Shown: positions 1 through 11,823 of the stretch, in pieces
How the letters are laid out: every line of letters starts with the position of its first letter
Numbering within the stretch: the first letter of the stretch is position 1
Assembly: GCF_902167145.1 (NCBI RefSeq)
Contig: NC_050105.1
Span: forward strand, 114,779,898 to 114,843,897
Source of the DNA: Zea mays
Taxonomy: Eukaryota > Streptophyta > Magnoliopsida > Poales > Poaceae
Direction of reading: 5' to 3'
Length of the DNA: 64,000 nucleotides
Position numbers and translations under genes: made by a program
Notes under the pieces: generated by a model
Database searches by the model: none
What the model was told of the DNA's origin: nothing
The model's input: only the letters and a program-made list of their open reading frames with translations

Positions 1-935
<935 letters not shown>

Positions 936-1696
936 TTACATCACGGTGCAGGCGCCATAGGGCGGGCTGTCATCGCAGACGATCATCGGGTAGGGCATGG
1001 GCGGCGGGTAGCCGCCGCAGTAGCACGACGGCCACGTGGAGCACTGGCACGACGGCGGCATGGGCGGCGGGTAGCCGCCGCAGTAGCACGACGGCCACGT
1101 GGAGCACTGGCACGCCGGCGGCATGGGCGGCGGAGGTGGAGGTGGAGGTGGTGGTGGAACCGGCGGCGGCGGCGGCTTGGACTGGCACCCACAGTGAGGA
1201 TGTGGGCAGCCGCCGCTGCAGGGCCATGCACCGGGCTGCTGCTGCGGGCACAGCTGGAAAGGGTAGCAAGGGTAATAAGGGTATACCAGCTTGCATGAAG
1301 GGTTTTTAGGCTTTTCGTCTTTTGGTTTGGCGACCTGGATGTCCTTGATGATCCTTCCCGCCTTGCACCACAGCTTGCAGGACAGCTTGTCGGCGTCGAA
1401 TGGGCCTGTGACCAACACCTTGTCCTTCTCGTACACGATCTTCTCGATGGTGAACTCTCCTTCTGTTGTAGTACAACATGTCATATTGTCATGGCATGCA
1501 TATGAACAAGTCCATCGATCGATCGAGCAGAAGAACCTCACAGTCTGGAGCCTGAGCTGAACGAGAAAGATGAGATGCATGTTAGGCGAGCTGAGTACGT
1601 GCCTTGCTGAATGCCGCAGAGGATCTTCTGGATCTTGCTGCTGCAGCGGCAGCATTCCAGGTTCACGGTGACGATGAGCGTCGTCGTCGGCGCCAT
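936..1696 (-). CDS. HMA-domain, proline/cysteine-rich isoprenylated protein (HIPP / Pi21-like)
   Basis: Two exons, 1696-1603 and 1462-936, encode 206 residues. Residues 1-75 form a heavy-metal-associated (HMA) fold: a MAPTTTLIVTVNLECCRCSS start with the metal-site-like CCRC, then KIQKILCGIQ, and FTIEKIVYEKDKVLVTG after the splice. A Lys/Pro linker follows, then a Cys/Pro/Trp-rich tail with a 21-residue tandem repeat. The protein ends in CTVM, a CaaX box predicting farnesylation and membrane attachment, as in HIPP proteins. The order HMA, proline-rich, cysteine-rich also matches the rice blast-susceptibility protein Pi21. Known members bind metals or serve as pathogen targets; the role here is inferred. 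The start was chosen because the upstream in-frame ATG at 1715 reads through the intron. The donor is GC (1602-1601), because no GT donor keeps the frame. Confidence 0.85.
996..1121 (-). repeat. Two tandem 63-bp copies in the HMA gene tail
   Basis: The block beginning CATGGGCGGCGGGTAGCCGC starts at 996, 1059 and, partially, at 1122, giving a period of exactly 63 bases (21 codons). The first two copies are almost identical. They encode a repeated unit containing CQCSTWPSCYCGGYPPPMP. The shared period keeps the frame, and the near identity points to recent duplication or gene conversion. Confidence 0.93.
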
Positions 1697-2745
1697 CGTC
1701 TCTGCACATCAGCACATGTCAAAACAAATAAATGGCTAGGAACACCTGGCCACCAGCAGGACATGTACGTAGTTGCAGTTTTCCTTCTGCTTTTGTGTTT
1801 ATTGCATTGCGCGCTAGCTATCTAGTTGTAGCAGAGAAGAGAGGCCGAGAGATCTCTATCCGTGTGATTGGATGTTTGGACGTGCGTAGCCAAGCTCATA
1901 TGAGCCTGTTTCACTGAGTACGACCAATTTTTACGTATCTTTAGATGCAGACAAATAAGTCTAGATTGCATCGGTGCATGCGTGCCAGTATGACTAGATG
2001 TAGCGAACCAAACACAGGCCAAGCCGTGGTCAATGCACACGGAGAGTCTGGCTCTTCATATGCGGGCAACCAAACACATGGTATATATGTGAGCTCACCT
2101 TTGCTTTGCAAGCCGACCGACTCTGAAAGAAATGCGCAGGTGACACTCCCGGCGGTGAGCCGGCCGAGCACAGCGAGCAGAGGCGGATCAGGATCCCGCC
2201 GCCGGTGCGGTGCGTGGTCAGTGATCGATCAGCGGGGTGCATCCGTGTGGGTGTTTTTTATAGCAGAGACGATATATGCATGCATTTGGTGGCGGGGTCA
2301 CATCTCTGGATGGTCCGTGCCTTCAATGCCGTTTGGAACGAACGACGATGGTGAAAGCCAGACACACCCGCCGACGGCTCACGGCTGCGATCGATTCCGG
2401 ATGTGCGTTTGGATTGGATGCTGCGGCGATCGCTTCATCGTAGGGCTGAGATCGAACGGCAAGACTCGAGAGTTCGTTTTCCCTGTCTCTCGTCTCGTAC
2501 GTCGTCGTCCTACTCCTCCTATCTCTGTTGCTTTCCTTCGAAGAAAAGCTGTGATTGTGAAGAGCTACGGTTCTATTCTGAGTACATGAATGTTGCCAAT
2601 AGGAGATAGGCGCCCAGCAAGTCGCGAGTACGACTTTTGTAATAGTCGGAGTCGTCGGATTAGTTGCCGCTCGGTGGTTGTACTTATTAGTGCGAGCCCG
2701 GCCCCCTCCTACTACGAGGGCGACCCATTCGTTCGTGTCCTGTAT
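1697..2745. other. 5' flank of the HMA gene
   Basis: No coding gene is supported here. The region should hold the 5' UTR and promoter of the minus-strand HMA gene. A minus-strand acceptor-like TGATGTGCAG lies 5 bases before the ATG, so a 5' UTR intron is possible. Plus-strand ORFs here show no family resemblance. Confidence 0.5.
2255..2263 (-). promoter_or_regulatory. Candidate TATA box of the HMA gene
   Basis: The minus strand reads CTATAAAAA. It lies about 560 bases before the ATG, so use of this box would require a long or spliced 5' UTR. This is pattern evidence only. Confidence 0.3.
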
Positions 2746-3700
2746 CACAACAGTAAATTCCGACGGCGGTTGACCGTCGGTGTTAAGCGATCGAAAATAA
2801 CATTATTTTATAAATGTCCACATACGTTTAGTGAACGTGAATCCCACCTGGCTTATGGCCTTCGGATATAATAGTATTAACTTCGACGGCCGTTGAAATA
2901 AGTGAAATTATTTCTGACGGTAGTCGTTAGATATTAATGTTTTACCTACGACAACGACATGGGAGTAGGCCATCGAAGTTAATAAAGTTATCGGAAATAA
3001 TTAATAGTAATTCGATACATATTAGCCACATTCATATATCATTCAACTATGATTTAGAATCACTCAATTCTTAGAGTTCAACATCATTCTAACAAAATAA
3101 ATTTCCAAGTACCATGAATCCTCCAAATGTCCATATACAACTCACAGAGTTCAAAAACGTAGAGTCCAAATTAAATGGCCAAAATGCTCCCTCGCCAATA
3201 TCTATCACTCTGGTGGTTATATTAGAGTTCTGCCCACTACCTCCTGCTGGACTATGGCTAGCGAACAGGTTGTCCATCCACAAAGTCGGGGCGTCGTCTT
3301 TGCCATATTGGTATCCTAGTGTTGCAGTCTGCGCAGGATGGGTTTTCAAACCCTAGAAAACAAATTTAGATATTAAACACTTAGTTTGTTATGTTCATCT
3401 AGAGTTTTGTTACATTGTTAGTCTAAGTTTTGTTATAATTAGCTAAGTTTTGCTATATTGATAGACTACAATTGACTAAGTTCTCTATCTACAACACACA
3501 CGAATGTACATATATACAAAATAATGTTGTGGAGAATACCAAGTAACTTGTGGAGGAGGTGGAGGCAGCAGTGCAAAAGGTAGAGGCGGTATCCCAAAGG
3601 TTGGCATCTGGATGCCTATTTGTTGTGCCACTTGCTACAAGTGAGATGTATAAGTCGTTATTTAGGAATTATGAAACCACACAACTTTATAGTTGTTATT
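2746..3700 (-). mobile_element. Degraded CACTA element, 3' end
   Basis: The left boundary reads CACAACAGTAAATTCCGACG, a one-base variant of the CACTACAGTAAA type of CACTA terminus. Inverted and direct GACGG/CCGTC motifs follow to about 2970. Further in, the minus strand carries the last exons of an En/Spm-like transposase. This is the same layout as the element at 63105. The right boundary is unclear and was placed where gypsy-like sequence begins. Confidence 0.55.
3089..3648 (-). pseudogene. CACTA transposase C-terminal exons (remnant)
   Basis: An exon near 3530-3645 encodes QVAQQIGIQMPTFGIPPLP followed by a proline-rich stretch. After an intron, an exon starting at 3352 behind a CTAG acceptor encodes GLKTHPAQTATLGYQYGKDD and, later, SPAGGSGQNS. 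A Pro/Gln-rich penultimate exon and a Gly/Ser-rich last exon match the CACTA transposase tail at 63706-64000. The catalytic region is absent. The open frame to 3089 probably overruns the original stop. It is non-functional. Confidence 0.55.
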
Positions 3701-3785
3701 AATATATAGATAGTAGTTCAGCTTACTGAGAGGAAGTTTGATGTTGGGCGAATAGATTCGCATAATAATACTGGTTTTGTTGCAT

Positions 3786-4200
3786 TTGGTGCTCAACTTG
3801 CTACAGGGCTTGGTCGATGGGGAGCTGCTTTGCCCCCGCTTCTTCGGGGCGCACCCTGAGTGGCTTGCCCCTGGGGACAAGGAGGAGCTGACCCCGCCCG
3901 CAAGCTATGTGGTTAGCTTCGTCTCCTTCCATGAGCGGGGGTTCGAAGTGTCGGCGAGCCGTTTCATGCGGGCGCTTCCGCACTACTATGGGGTGGAGTT
4001 GCACAACTTCAACCCCAATTCCATAGCCTAGGCGCCAATCTATGTGTCGTTCTACGAGGGATACCTTGGGATCGAGCCCCACTAGGATCTGTGGCTCCAC
4101 CTCTTCCGCGCGGAGACGTTCTCCCTCCCTTTGGAGGTGAAGAAGGTCCACCACGCGGTGAGGGCTGGCGGCTGCACACTCTGGCTACACTTAGATCGGG
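3786..4200 (+). pseudogene. PF04195-like 'putative gypsy type transposon' domain, broken
   Basis: The plus-strand reading contains RGFEVSASRFMRALPHYYGV and ELHNFNPNSIA. This corresponds to RGLALPISPFFRGLLDFYRL and NLTHLNPNSILQ in the antisense gene of the Grande-like element. In-frame stops fall at about 4029 and 4084, so the copy is dead. The domain's biochemical function is unknown to me. Its antisense placement relative to the neighbouring LTR is the informative point. Confidence 0.6.
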
Positions 4201-5084
4201 CGCAACTATAAATCCCTGTCACCCTTACCTCTTCGAACAAGGGGTGGTAGAGCCGCTGGTGTTTCGCGTTTTTTCTCGTGTTTGTCCTGCACTTTTTCTC
4301 GTGTTTCGCATTTGCTGGCTAGTTTTTTTATAGAGTTCCTATCGAAACATGAGTTACCTTTTTAGGCAAAGGATGGTGAGTGAGGAAATAGTATCTCGGA
4401 GGCGTAGGTGTTCCCGCGGCTAGGCCACCCTTTCCTATCAGGATGTCCCTTGTTCCTTTAGGATTCCGTTTTTGACTAGGCCGAAAGCACGAAACTCATT
4501 TTTAATAAAAACTTTTTTGAGAAAAAATGGCACAGAGGGGTTTCCCCCTTTCTAGCCCCCAAGGGAGGTTCGGTCTGGTGAAAACATGGCCAAGCCTCAC
4601 TTGAAGGTTAGACTTTTTATTCATAAGGATTCGGAATACATAACAGCTTGGAAATCTAAGGGTAAAAGCGACATAGTTGTTCATTGTTCCGGGCATCGTT
4701 GTAGATTTTGCTTCAGTCATTAGATGGCTCATAGGTCCCTTGGTGGCACGACTGGTCCTTTCCGTGCTCCATACATTTGGTGCTGAGGTGTTCCTAAGTA
4801 GGGTCATAACCCTAGTCGTCGAAGTTGTAGTCGTTAGAGCCGTCGGAGAGGAGGCAATCATATGTGGACAAGAAATGTCACATGGCCTCGGGATCATGGA
4901 GCTCGGAGAAGTATAGGTCTAGACCCAGATCATCTTCAGTCTAGGAGCCTACGTGCTCCAATGTTCCTGGGAGTTCCCTGTACAGGTTGGTGTAGATGCT
5001 TGTCATATACGGGTAGCCCAGAGGATCAAAGCTGAACTTGAAGGGGATGGGATTGAATACCGACGGTTCCCCTCAGTCTATTGG

Positions 5085-5310
5085 TGGAGCCAGCACCTCC
5101 CGACTTGTGGGATGGGGAGCTGGTGAAGCTGGTCTCTCCCGACCCGCAAGGGGAGGTGGTGAAGCTGGCCTCTCCCGACCCATTGGGGGAGCTGGTGAAG
5201 CTGTATTCTCTTGACCCATGGGGGAACTGGTGAAGATGGCCTCTCCCGACCCACAGGGGGAGTTAGTGAAGCTGGCCTCTCCCAACTTGCAGGGGAGTTG
5301 GTGAAGCCGG
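5085..5310. repeat. Minisatellite, about six degenerate 36-39-bp units
   Basis: Units contain GGTGAAGCTGGCCTCTCCCG followed by ACCC(G/A)(C/T)AGGGG(G/A). The array lies in the leader of the degraded gypsy element. The copies differ by point changes and small indels, so the array is old. Confidence 0.8.
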
Positions 5311-5510
5311 TGTTGGGGCAACATACACTGATGTCGATGCTTCGGCCATGAAGCTAACGCGCAACAGGTCCCTCTCAAGGTAGTCTACGTCGTCAGCCTG
5401 CTTGGGAGCATTGGATGGCGTGGAGCGCCGACCATGGCGGGGTTGTGATTATTCCATCTCCTGTGGCGAGAGGGATGGCGATAGAAGTCTGGATGTTCCT
5501 CCTCTGGCTA

Positions 5511-7100
5511 GGGGAGCAGGCGTGGCTTCGCTCCCCTAGCTGGGAGAAATGGTAGTCGGCATCAGATGGGTGTCTGGTGGGAGGAGCATCATGCCATACT
5601 TGAAGCCAACAGTCATGAACTCGAGACTCCCGAACCAGATCACTGTGTCTAGACATCTCTCCTCAGGCTAGGGGAGCAAGCATGGTCGTGCTCCTGAAAG
5701 TCGCCTAGAGGGGGTTGAATAGGCGAAACCTAAAAATTATAAACTTTCAACACGAGCTTTACCCAGGGTTAGGATTAGAAATAACTAATAACAAATTCAA
5801 AGTGCTGAAGAGAGTTCTTCTTGCTACGAGTTTCTCAATCGATGCGGATGACTTTGGGAGCTAACTCGAAAAGATTGAAAGCTAGAGAACTTAGAGAGAG
5901 GAGAGAGGAAGAATCAAATCGTAAGGTAATGATCAACACAAATGAACACAACGATTTGTTTCTCGAGGATCGGTTCCAATGAATCTACTCCCCGTTGAGG
6001 AGGCCACTAAGGTCGGGTCTTTTTCAACCCTTTCCCTCTCTCAATCAATCACTTAAACCGATTGAGTGCTTCTTCTTAATCTCAAGGATCACTCAGACCC
6101 CGCAAGGACCACCGCACACTTAGGTGTCTCTTGCTAGATTTACAAGTCACTAGAGAGTTTAGAAGGAGATGAAGAAAGCACGATTAAGAAAACCAAGCAA
6201 CAAGAACAACAAATGAAACACGGATCACACTCTCTCAAGTCGCTAATCACTAATGATCACTAGTCACAATTATGGCACTTGGAGAGGTTTGGAAGCTTTG
6301 AATGTGTCTTGAGATGGAGTATTTGCTCTTGTATTCAATGGGATGCTTGGATGATATGAATGGTAGTGGTTGGGGTTGTATTTATAGCCATCAGCCACTA
6401 TCTAGTCGTTGCCTCCTTTCTACCGACCATGGCGGTCCGCCCCTGCACATCAATAGTTGAAATCACAACGGTCAACAGTAACGGCTATATCAATGGCTAT
6501 AGTGCATTAAATGTGTCGTTAGATGTCAGATAAAGTAATCACCGACGGTCTAGCTGTGCATGCCGGACGGTCCACGAGGACGCTAAAAATGCATTTTACC
6601 GAACCCATCACCTTCGGGGTTTTCTGGTTTTTTCAACGAGCGGGCGGTCCGAGCTTTGTCCCGGACGGTGCTTTCTTATGCTTCGGACATTCTACAGTGT
6701 AAATCAGTGTTTTCCATAGTTCTTGTCTGAGGCTCACCTTGGTGTCGCGGACAGTCCGTCGGAAGGGCCCGGACAGTCCACGCACAGGTGAATTTTCCAA
6801 AAAACTTCTCTTGTCCGGAGTAATCTACGGTACTCCGGACAGTCGACTTAGATTTGATATAGATGAACTTATGAACATGAGAAATAATAAACTAGGCAAA
6901 CTAGTTAGTCCATAATATTTTGTGATGGTCGTCAAGCACCAAAATTGATTATAGGAAATGGTTAAGGACATTTCCCTTTTAGCTCCCCTGGCTGAGAAAA
7001 AGGGTAGACGACGTCGGAGGGATATCTGGGCGGGAGGAGCATCATGTCATAACCGAAGTCAAGGAGCATGAACTCGAGACTCACGAACCAGATCATCATA
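5511..7100 (-). repeat. Duplicated leader block of the gypsy element, split by a solo LTR
   Basis: The block at about 5540-5650 (GGGAGGAGCATCATGCCATA, later CATGAACTCGAGACTC) recurs at about 6982-7100 with GGGAGGAGCATCATGTCATA and CATGAACTCGAGACTC. The two are tandem copies in the element's untranslated leader. The 1.3-kb solo LTR landed between them. Confidence 0.65.
5695..6981 (-). mobile_element. Solo LTR of a Sirevirus-like (Ty1/copia) element
   Basis: The boundaries are TGAAAGTCGCCTAGAG and CATTTCCCTTTTA. The final base pair departs from the usual ...TTTCA. The 5-bp target duplication GCTCC flanks it exactly (5690-5694 and 6982-6986). A minus-strand TATA box (GGCTATAAATACAACC) lies near 6375-6390, giving orientation. 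CGGACGGTCC / GGACAGTCC palindromes cluster at 6550-6840. No internal domain remains, as expected after LTR-LTR recombination. It belongs to the same LTR family as 52305-62407. Confidence 0.88.
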
Positions 7101-7193
7101 CCAAAGTGCCAAGGGTGTTGAGGATTGGCCATCTGGAGTCTTGGTGGGAATGTGGTGTCAACATGTAGTGTTGCCCCTACATGGCGTGCCAAC

Positions 7194-8648
7194 TGTCGGT
7201 GTTTTTACTAAAGGGTCCTACCAACTAGTGGATTAGTGCAACATGCCCAGATCTAGATGGGTGATGCAAGAAGACACAAACTTTTATCCTGATTTGAGCA
7301 AGAGAAGGCCTTAGTTCTAGCATAGGGGGATGAGACTTATATTATCTTGCACCTAAGTGTTTGTAGTAGGGGTACAAGCTGGCCGGAAGCAAGAGTGGAT
7401 CCCAAGTCCCTGGTGGTGATTGAGGCAAGTGCCAATATCAGTCGTGGAGGTGAAAACCTGTGAAGTGTTCTCATCTTCCGCTTTGAAGCCCCAGACTCCT
7501 TTTATAGCCTAAAGGAGGGTTCCCAAGAGCGCCGCAATTTGTCGTGTGTGGGAGAGGAGGCGAGCCTGAGCCCCTGTAGCCGGTATGGTCGACAGAATGA
7601 CCTTTGTACTTGTAGTTGACTTGGATCAAGAGGAGGATGTCCGGCCCCTATACTTGTATCTTGATTGAGTAGAGAGCCGAGGCCAAGATCTAGGGCTCGG
7701 ACGCATACTCGAGCCTGTCTGATGGAGGTGTTGTCCGAGTCGTAGTTGTTGAAACAATGATAAGTATGGTGAAAAGCGCATGGTAATTCTCCTCGTATGG
7801 CATAAGGCAGACTTGATGTCGGTCCTGTAGCTATCCCGTTGTCAGCAGCCTTCACGGAGGAGTTGGTGGCGTCCTTTGGTGATGTTATCTATGCCGAGGC
7901 CAAGCTCGAGCGAGACGGAGGTTCCTCCCGAGGCCTTGGTTGAGCCTGCCTCGGTGCATGTTGTCGTAAAGGGAGGGGTTAGTACAGTTGTCGGAGTGAC
8001 CTCCTGTGAGATTCACGGACAGTTGTTGCTTGTGCAGTTGGCCGAAGTCGAGCTCGGGCGAGGCGGAGTTTCCTCCCGACGCTGAGGCCGACTTCGGACG
8101 AGGCAGAGTTTCCTCCCGAGGGTGAGACCATGCTCAGACGCGCGCACACCACATCCGAAGTTGTTCGAGCACAATAGCCGGTGTGGGGGAGGAGTGGTCG
8201 TTATTCTCGGGCGTGCGTCATCGTAGTTGGTGAAAGTGGATGGGACCGCGGTCCCATCGCTCCCTGTTTGATTGCGGCGTCACGTGGGGTAGGTATTTGA
8301 ATCGTCGCATTAAATGTGCATGTCTCCACGTTTCTTGTGACCTTTGACTGAGGCTGGGCTCGGGGTTGTCCTCCTGTCCGAGTCTCCGAGATGGGCTAAG
8401 GCGAGGCGGAAACCGCCATTCCGTGACGAGGGGACCTCGGACGAGACGAGGATTTCCCCAAGTGCTACCGTCGTCCGAGGACAGACTCGGACGAGGCGGA
8501 GTTTCGAGCAACCATCGAGCGGGGTCTCAGGCAAATCGTGCTTTATCCTTGCTTGACCTCGGGAAACATGTCTTACAATTTTTTGGTAATTAGTTGTTAA
8601 GCGTGTTTAGGTGTATAACCTGAGTACCTCTAATTATGATACCTGACA
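7194..8648 (-). repeat. LTR of the degraded gypsy element
   Basis: It begins TGTCGGTGTTTTTACTAAAG and ends ACCTGACA. A minus-strand TATA box, GGCTATAAAAGGAG, is at about 7497-7510, which makes the minus strand the sense strand and this the 5' LTR. The sequence just inside at 7175-7193 resembles the primer-binding site of the Grande-like element. The right end is inferred from ...ACA only, because no partner LTR remains for alignment. Confidence 0.55.
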
Positions 8649-8842
8649 GTCGGTGTCGACCAAACCAATGATGGGGGTCCTCTTCGGCCTTCTCTTCAAC
8701 ACCAAATATGGGTACACCGAGTCTGCTAGGGAGGTGCTGGAGGCGTGCCAGGATATGGATATAACTTGTTCATCTGGTACACGCTTATCGTTTGGCTGGT
8801 AAAACAGGCATAAGGCAAACTTCCGGAAACAAAGCTCCATGG
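8649..8842. other. Short unassigned spacer between two LTRs
   Basis: This 194-base piece lies between the gypsy LTR and the AAAAG target site of the 3.5-kb solo LTR. It should continue at 35207 on the far side of nest A. No gene or known repeat is recognised. Confidence 0.5.
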
Positions 8843-9032
8843 AAAAGTGTAGCACCTAAAAAATTTCATTATGGGATTATTATATGCTAACTAAAAAGAT
8901 TAATACTTGTTCAATAAGAGTTTCCGTTCCTTTCAAAGCTCCTCTCTAAAAAGGATCAAACTTAATCCTGAATTTTCTTTTTGAGACTTAAAAATATAAT
9001 AATATGAGAATAACCTTATATGGGTTGAGTTA

Positions 9033-9182
9033 TCTATACTATACTTAAAGCACCAGTTTCAACGGTCGTCATGCGTCATTTTTTTACAAATAACCCCTCA
9101 CAGCTATTCTATACTATACTTAAAGCACCAGTTTCAACGGTCGTTATGCGTCATTTTTTTACAAATAACCCCTCACAGCTAT
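9033..9182 (+). repeat. Duplicated Helitron 5' terminus (75-bp period)
   Basis: The first 75 bases of the Helitron are repeated almost perfectly from 9108, one difference being GGTCGTCATG versus GGTCGTTATG. Both copies begin TCTATACTATACTTAAAG, so there are two candidate 5' ends. Confidence 0.95.
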
Positions 9183-9219
9183 TTCAAATTAATCTGCTGC
9201 ATGTCTATAGATGCCAAAC

Positions 9220-9449
9220 GACGCCCGACATGGGCTAGATGCACGCGGGCCACAACTATAGCACAGGCACGTCATGCCGGCCTGCTAACTGTGTCGGGCC
9301 AGCCCGTTAGCCCGTCGATCCATTTAATTAAATCAGTGTAATGACGCCTGACACGGGCCACAACTATGGCACAGACACGTCATGCTGGCCTGCTAACTGT
9401 GTCGGATTAGCCTATTAGCCCGTCGATCCATTTAATTAAATCAGCGTAA
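9220..9449 (+). repeat. Two diverged ~120-bp direct repeats inside the Helitron
   Basis: The copies start GACGCCCGACATGGGC (9220) and GACGCCTGACACGGGC (9343) and both end CCATTTAATTAAATCAG(T/C)G. They are older than the terminal duplication because they differ at many positions. Confidence 0.8.
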
Positions 9450-10604
9450 AATGTTAAAAAACGGTGTAGGAGGTGGGGTTCGAACCTATACCCTGATGGA
9501 AGAAGGGCGGGAGACACTGGATGAAACTATCTAACTAGTAGAACATCACGCTAAGATATTTTTAATATTGAATATAAATTGTATATAGGTATATACGTTT
9601 TTTGCAAAATAAAAAAATAATCGTGTCGGGCCGGGCCAGCACTACGGGCCGAGGCTACAGCCCAAGCACGGCACGACGTTCTTGGCTCTTACAAGCATTA
9701 GGTCGTTTCTGAGACCACATTAGCGCAATAGACTACATGGTATTTGAGGTTGCTGAATTGGATGGAGCATCAATGATTTGTCACACTAACAGCAAAATGA
9801 AAGATTATTTGTTGGTTTTAAACGTTAGTAATTGCTACGAAGTAGCATAATTTATATGGAGCGCATCCAGTTTTTATTGATGTCTGACTTTAGCAATCAC
9901 TCCATATTTTGATCTATCTTTTTTATAAGTTTGACTTCATGGGACTTATTTTAGAAACTTGATCTCACAAACTCTCTTATTTGGTCTCTGTATGATGGAA
10001 TTATGTCATTTTATAATCTCTGTTCATTTAGTCAATCGTTGTGAACTCTCTTCTAATCGCTCACTTCATTGGCCGTGTTGTACCAAGACATATTTGCATG
10101 GAGTAAATAATAACATCAGTTAGCCAAATCAAAAAATATATTATATAGAGAGCGGAGGCAATCAATAAAAAATCTTGAAATTTTTTTGATGGATAGTTTA
10201 CGTGGGTATTGTTGTAAGCCGTCGCAACGCACGGGCAACCGACTAGTTGAATAATATGTTTAAGTCTATACTACAAATTATTTAAGTTAACGTATCTTTT
10301 AATAAATAAAAGGGATTAGAGATTACCTTCTTAATATACAATGTGTGTAATTAGTATACTCGACACTAGTTTCGAAGACAGGGTAAAATAAATAAATAAA
10401 GCAAAATTATGGATTGCATTCATGCTTAGTTCTTTTTGTTGTGCATCGATGTTTGAGTGCAAAAGTCAAAACCAGATTTGAATTGAATTTGAATCTAGAA
10501 ATGAGAAACCAAAAATACAAAAAAAATAGAAAAGAAAACTCACCTGGGCCCAAACCTCCTCATCAGCCGGCCAACTTTCGCGCGGCCTGCATGCCTGGTG
10601 CTAC

Positions 10605-11823
10605 TGAAAGTCTCCTAGAGGGGGGTGAATAGGCGAAACCTGAGATTTATAGCTTTAAACACACACTACAAGCCGGGGTTACCGTTAGAATTAAATTCAA
10701 GTCCGAAGAGAGGGAAAAACAAATCAAACAATAATCAAGACGAGTGAACACGATGATTTGTTTTATCAAGGTTCGGTTCAAAAGAACCTAGTCCCCGTTG
10801 AGGAGGTCATAAAGACCAGGTCTATTTCAACCATTTCCCTCTTTTAAACGGTCACTTAGACCGAGTGAGCCTTCTTTCTTAATCTCACGGGTCACTAAGA
10901 CCCCGCAAGGACCACCACACACTTGGTGTCTCTTGCTTCGCTTACAAAGCACTTGAGAATAAGAATTGGAAAAGAAAAAGGCCAACTCAAGCAACAAGAG
11001 CAACAAAGAACGTAACACAAAATACCCTCACTTAAGTCCCTAATGAAATTGAGTTGATTTGGAGGCTTAGAGAGGATTCAATATATTGGATGTGTCTTGG
11101 AGTGGAGTCTTTTGCTCTTGTATTGAATGGGATGTTTGGAATGCTTGGATGAATATGAATGAGGTGGTTGGGGGGTATTTATAGCCCCCAACCATTTCCA
11201 TAGTCGTTGGTGAAGGCTGCTGTCGATGGGTGCACCGGACAATCCGATGTGCCACCAGACACCCACTGTTTATTGTTCGGTGCTCCGCCACGTCAGCTAA
11301 GCGTTAGGGTTTGGAGTTGGTCGCCCGTTGGAACCTTTGTCTTCTTGCGGCACCAGACAGTCCGGTGCCACACCAGACAGTCCGGTGCCCTCTAACTTCT
11401 GCGCTCTGACTTCTGGCATGCACTGTTCATCGTGGTCGGTGCTTTTGCAGTCGACCATTGGCGCGTGAGAGCCGTTGCTCCGCTGGCTCAACGGACAGTC
11501 CGGTGGCACACCGGACAGTCCGGTGAATTATAGCGGAGCACGCCCTGGATTTCCCGAGAGTAGCTGGTTTGGAGTTGTAAGGCCTGGTGCACCGGACACT
11601 GTCCGGTGGCACAACGGACAGTCCGGTGCGCCATTTTCAGCACACTCAAGTCCTTTTTGCTCCAATAAAATTTTGTCCCTAACTGATTCCTTTCTTGATT
11701 TGTGTTGAACCTTATGCACCTGTAATACATGAATTCTAGACAAACTAGTTAGTCCATATGTTTGTGTTGGTCGTCAATCACCAAAATTAATTATATGAAA
11801 TGGTTGTCCCAATTTCCCTTTCT
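10605..11823 (-). repeat. 3' LTR of the Ji-like element
   Basis: Begins TGAAAGTCTCCTAGAGG. It ends CCCTTTCT where CCCTTTCA is expected, so the terminal base has mutated. A minus-strand TATA box (GGGGCTATAAATACCCC) lies at about 11176-11190. Palindromic CACCGGACAGTCCGGTG-type motifs lie between 11350 and 11630. Confidence 0.88.

Larger units (their letters stand above)
3740..8648 (-). mobile_element. Degraded Ty3/gypsy-type element (Tat-like), single LTR left
   Basis: Read on the minus strand, an LTR (8648-7194) is followed by a primer-site-like TTGGCACGCCATGTAGGGG, then a repetitive leader, a decayed gag-like stretch (about 4500-5060) and, in antisense, a PF04195-like domain (3786-4200). This order copies the Grande-like element at 17355-31639, including the related primer-binding site and the antisense domain. 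The pol region and the second LTR are missing. A solo LTR (5695-6981) interrupts the leader. The family name cannot be settled by eye. Confidence 0.6.
9033..10246 (+). mobile_element. Non-autonomous Helitron
   Basis: The 5' end TCTATACTATACTTAAAG and the 3' end CGCAACGCACGGGCAACC followed by GACTAG match the maize Helitron termini consensus. The base before is A (9032) and the base after is T (10247), the expected A|T target without duplication. A short imperfect hairpin (GCCGT...ACGGGC) lies about 10 bases before CTAG. No Rep/helicase or captured exon is evident in 1.2 kb, so it would need a helper for rolling-circle transposition. It sits inside the 3.5-kb solo LTR. Confidence 0.85.

Noticed and set aside
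1291..1825. Plus-strand ORFs opposite the HMA gene
   Set aside because: They cross a well-supported minus-strand exon and intron and lack coding features.
9478..9500. tRNA-like GGGGTTCGAACC string
   Set aside because: No acceptor or anticodon stem could be built around it; it is repeat sequence within the Helitron.
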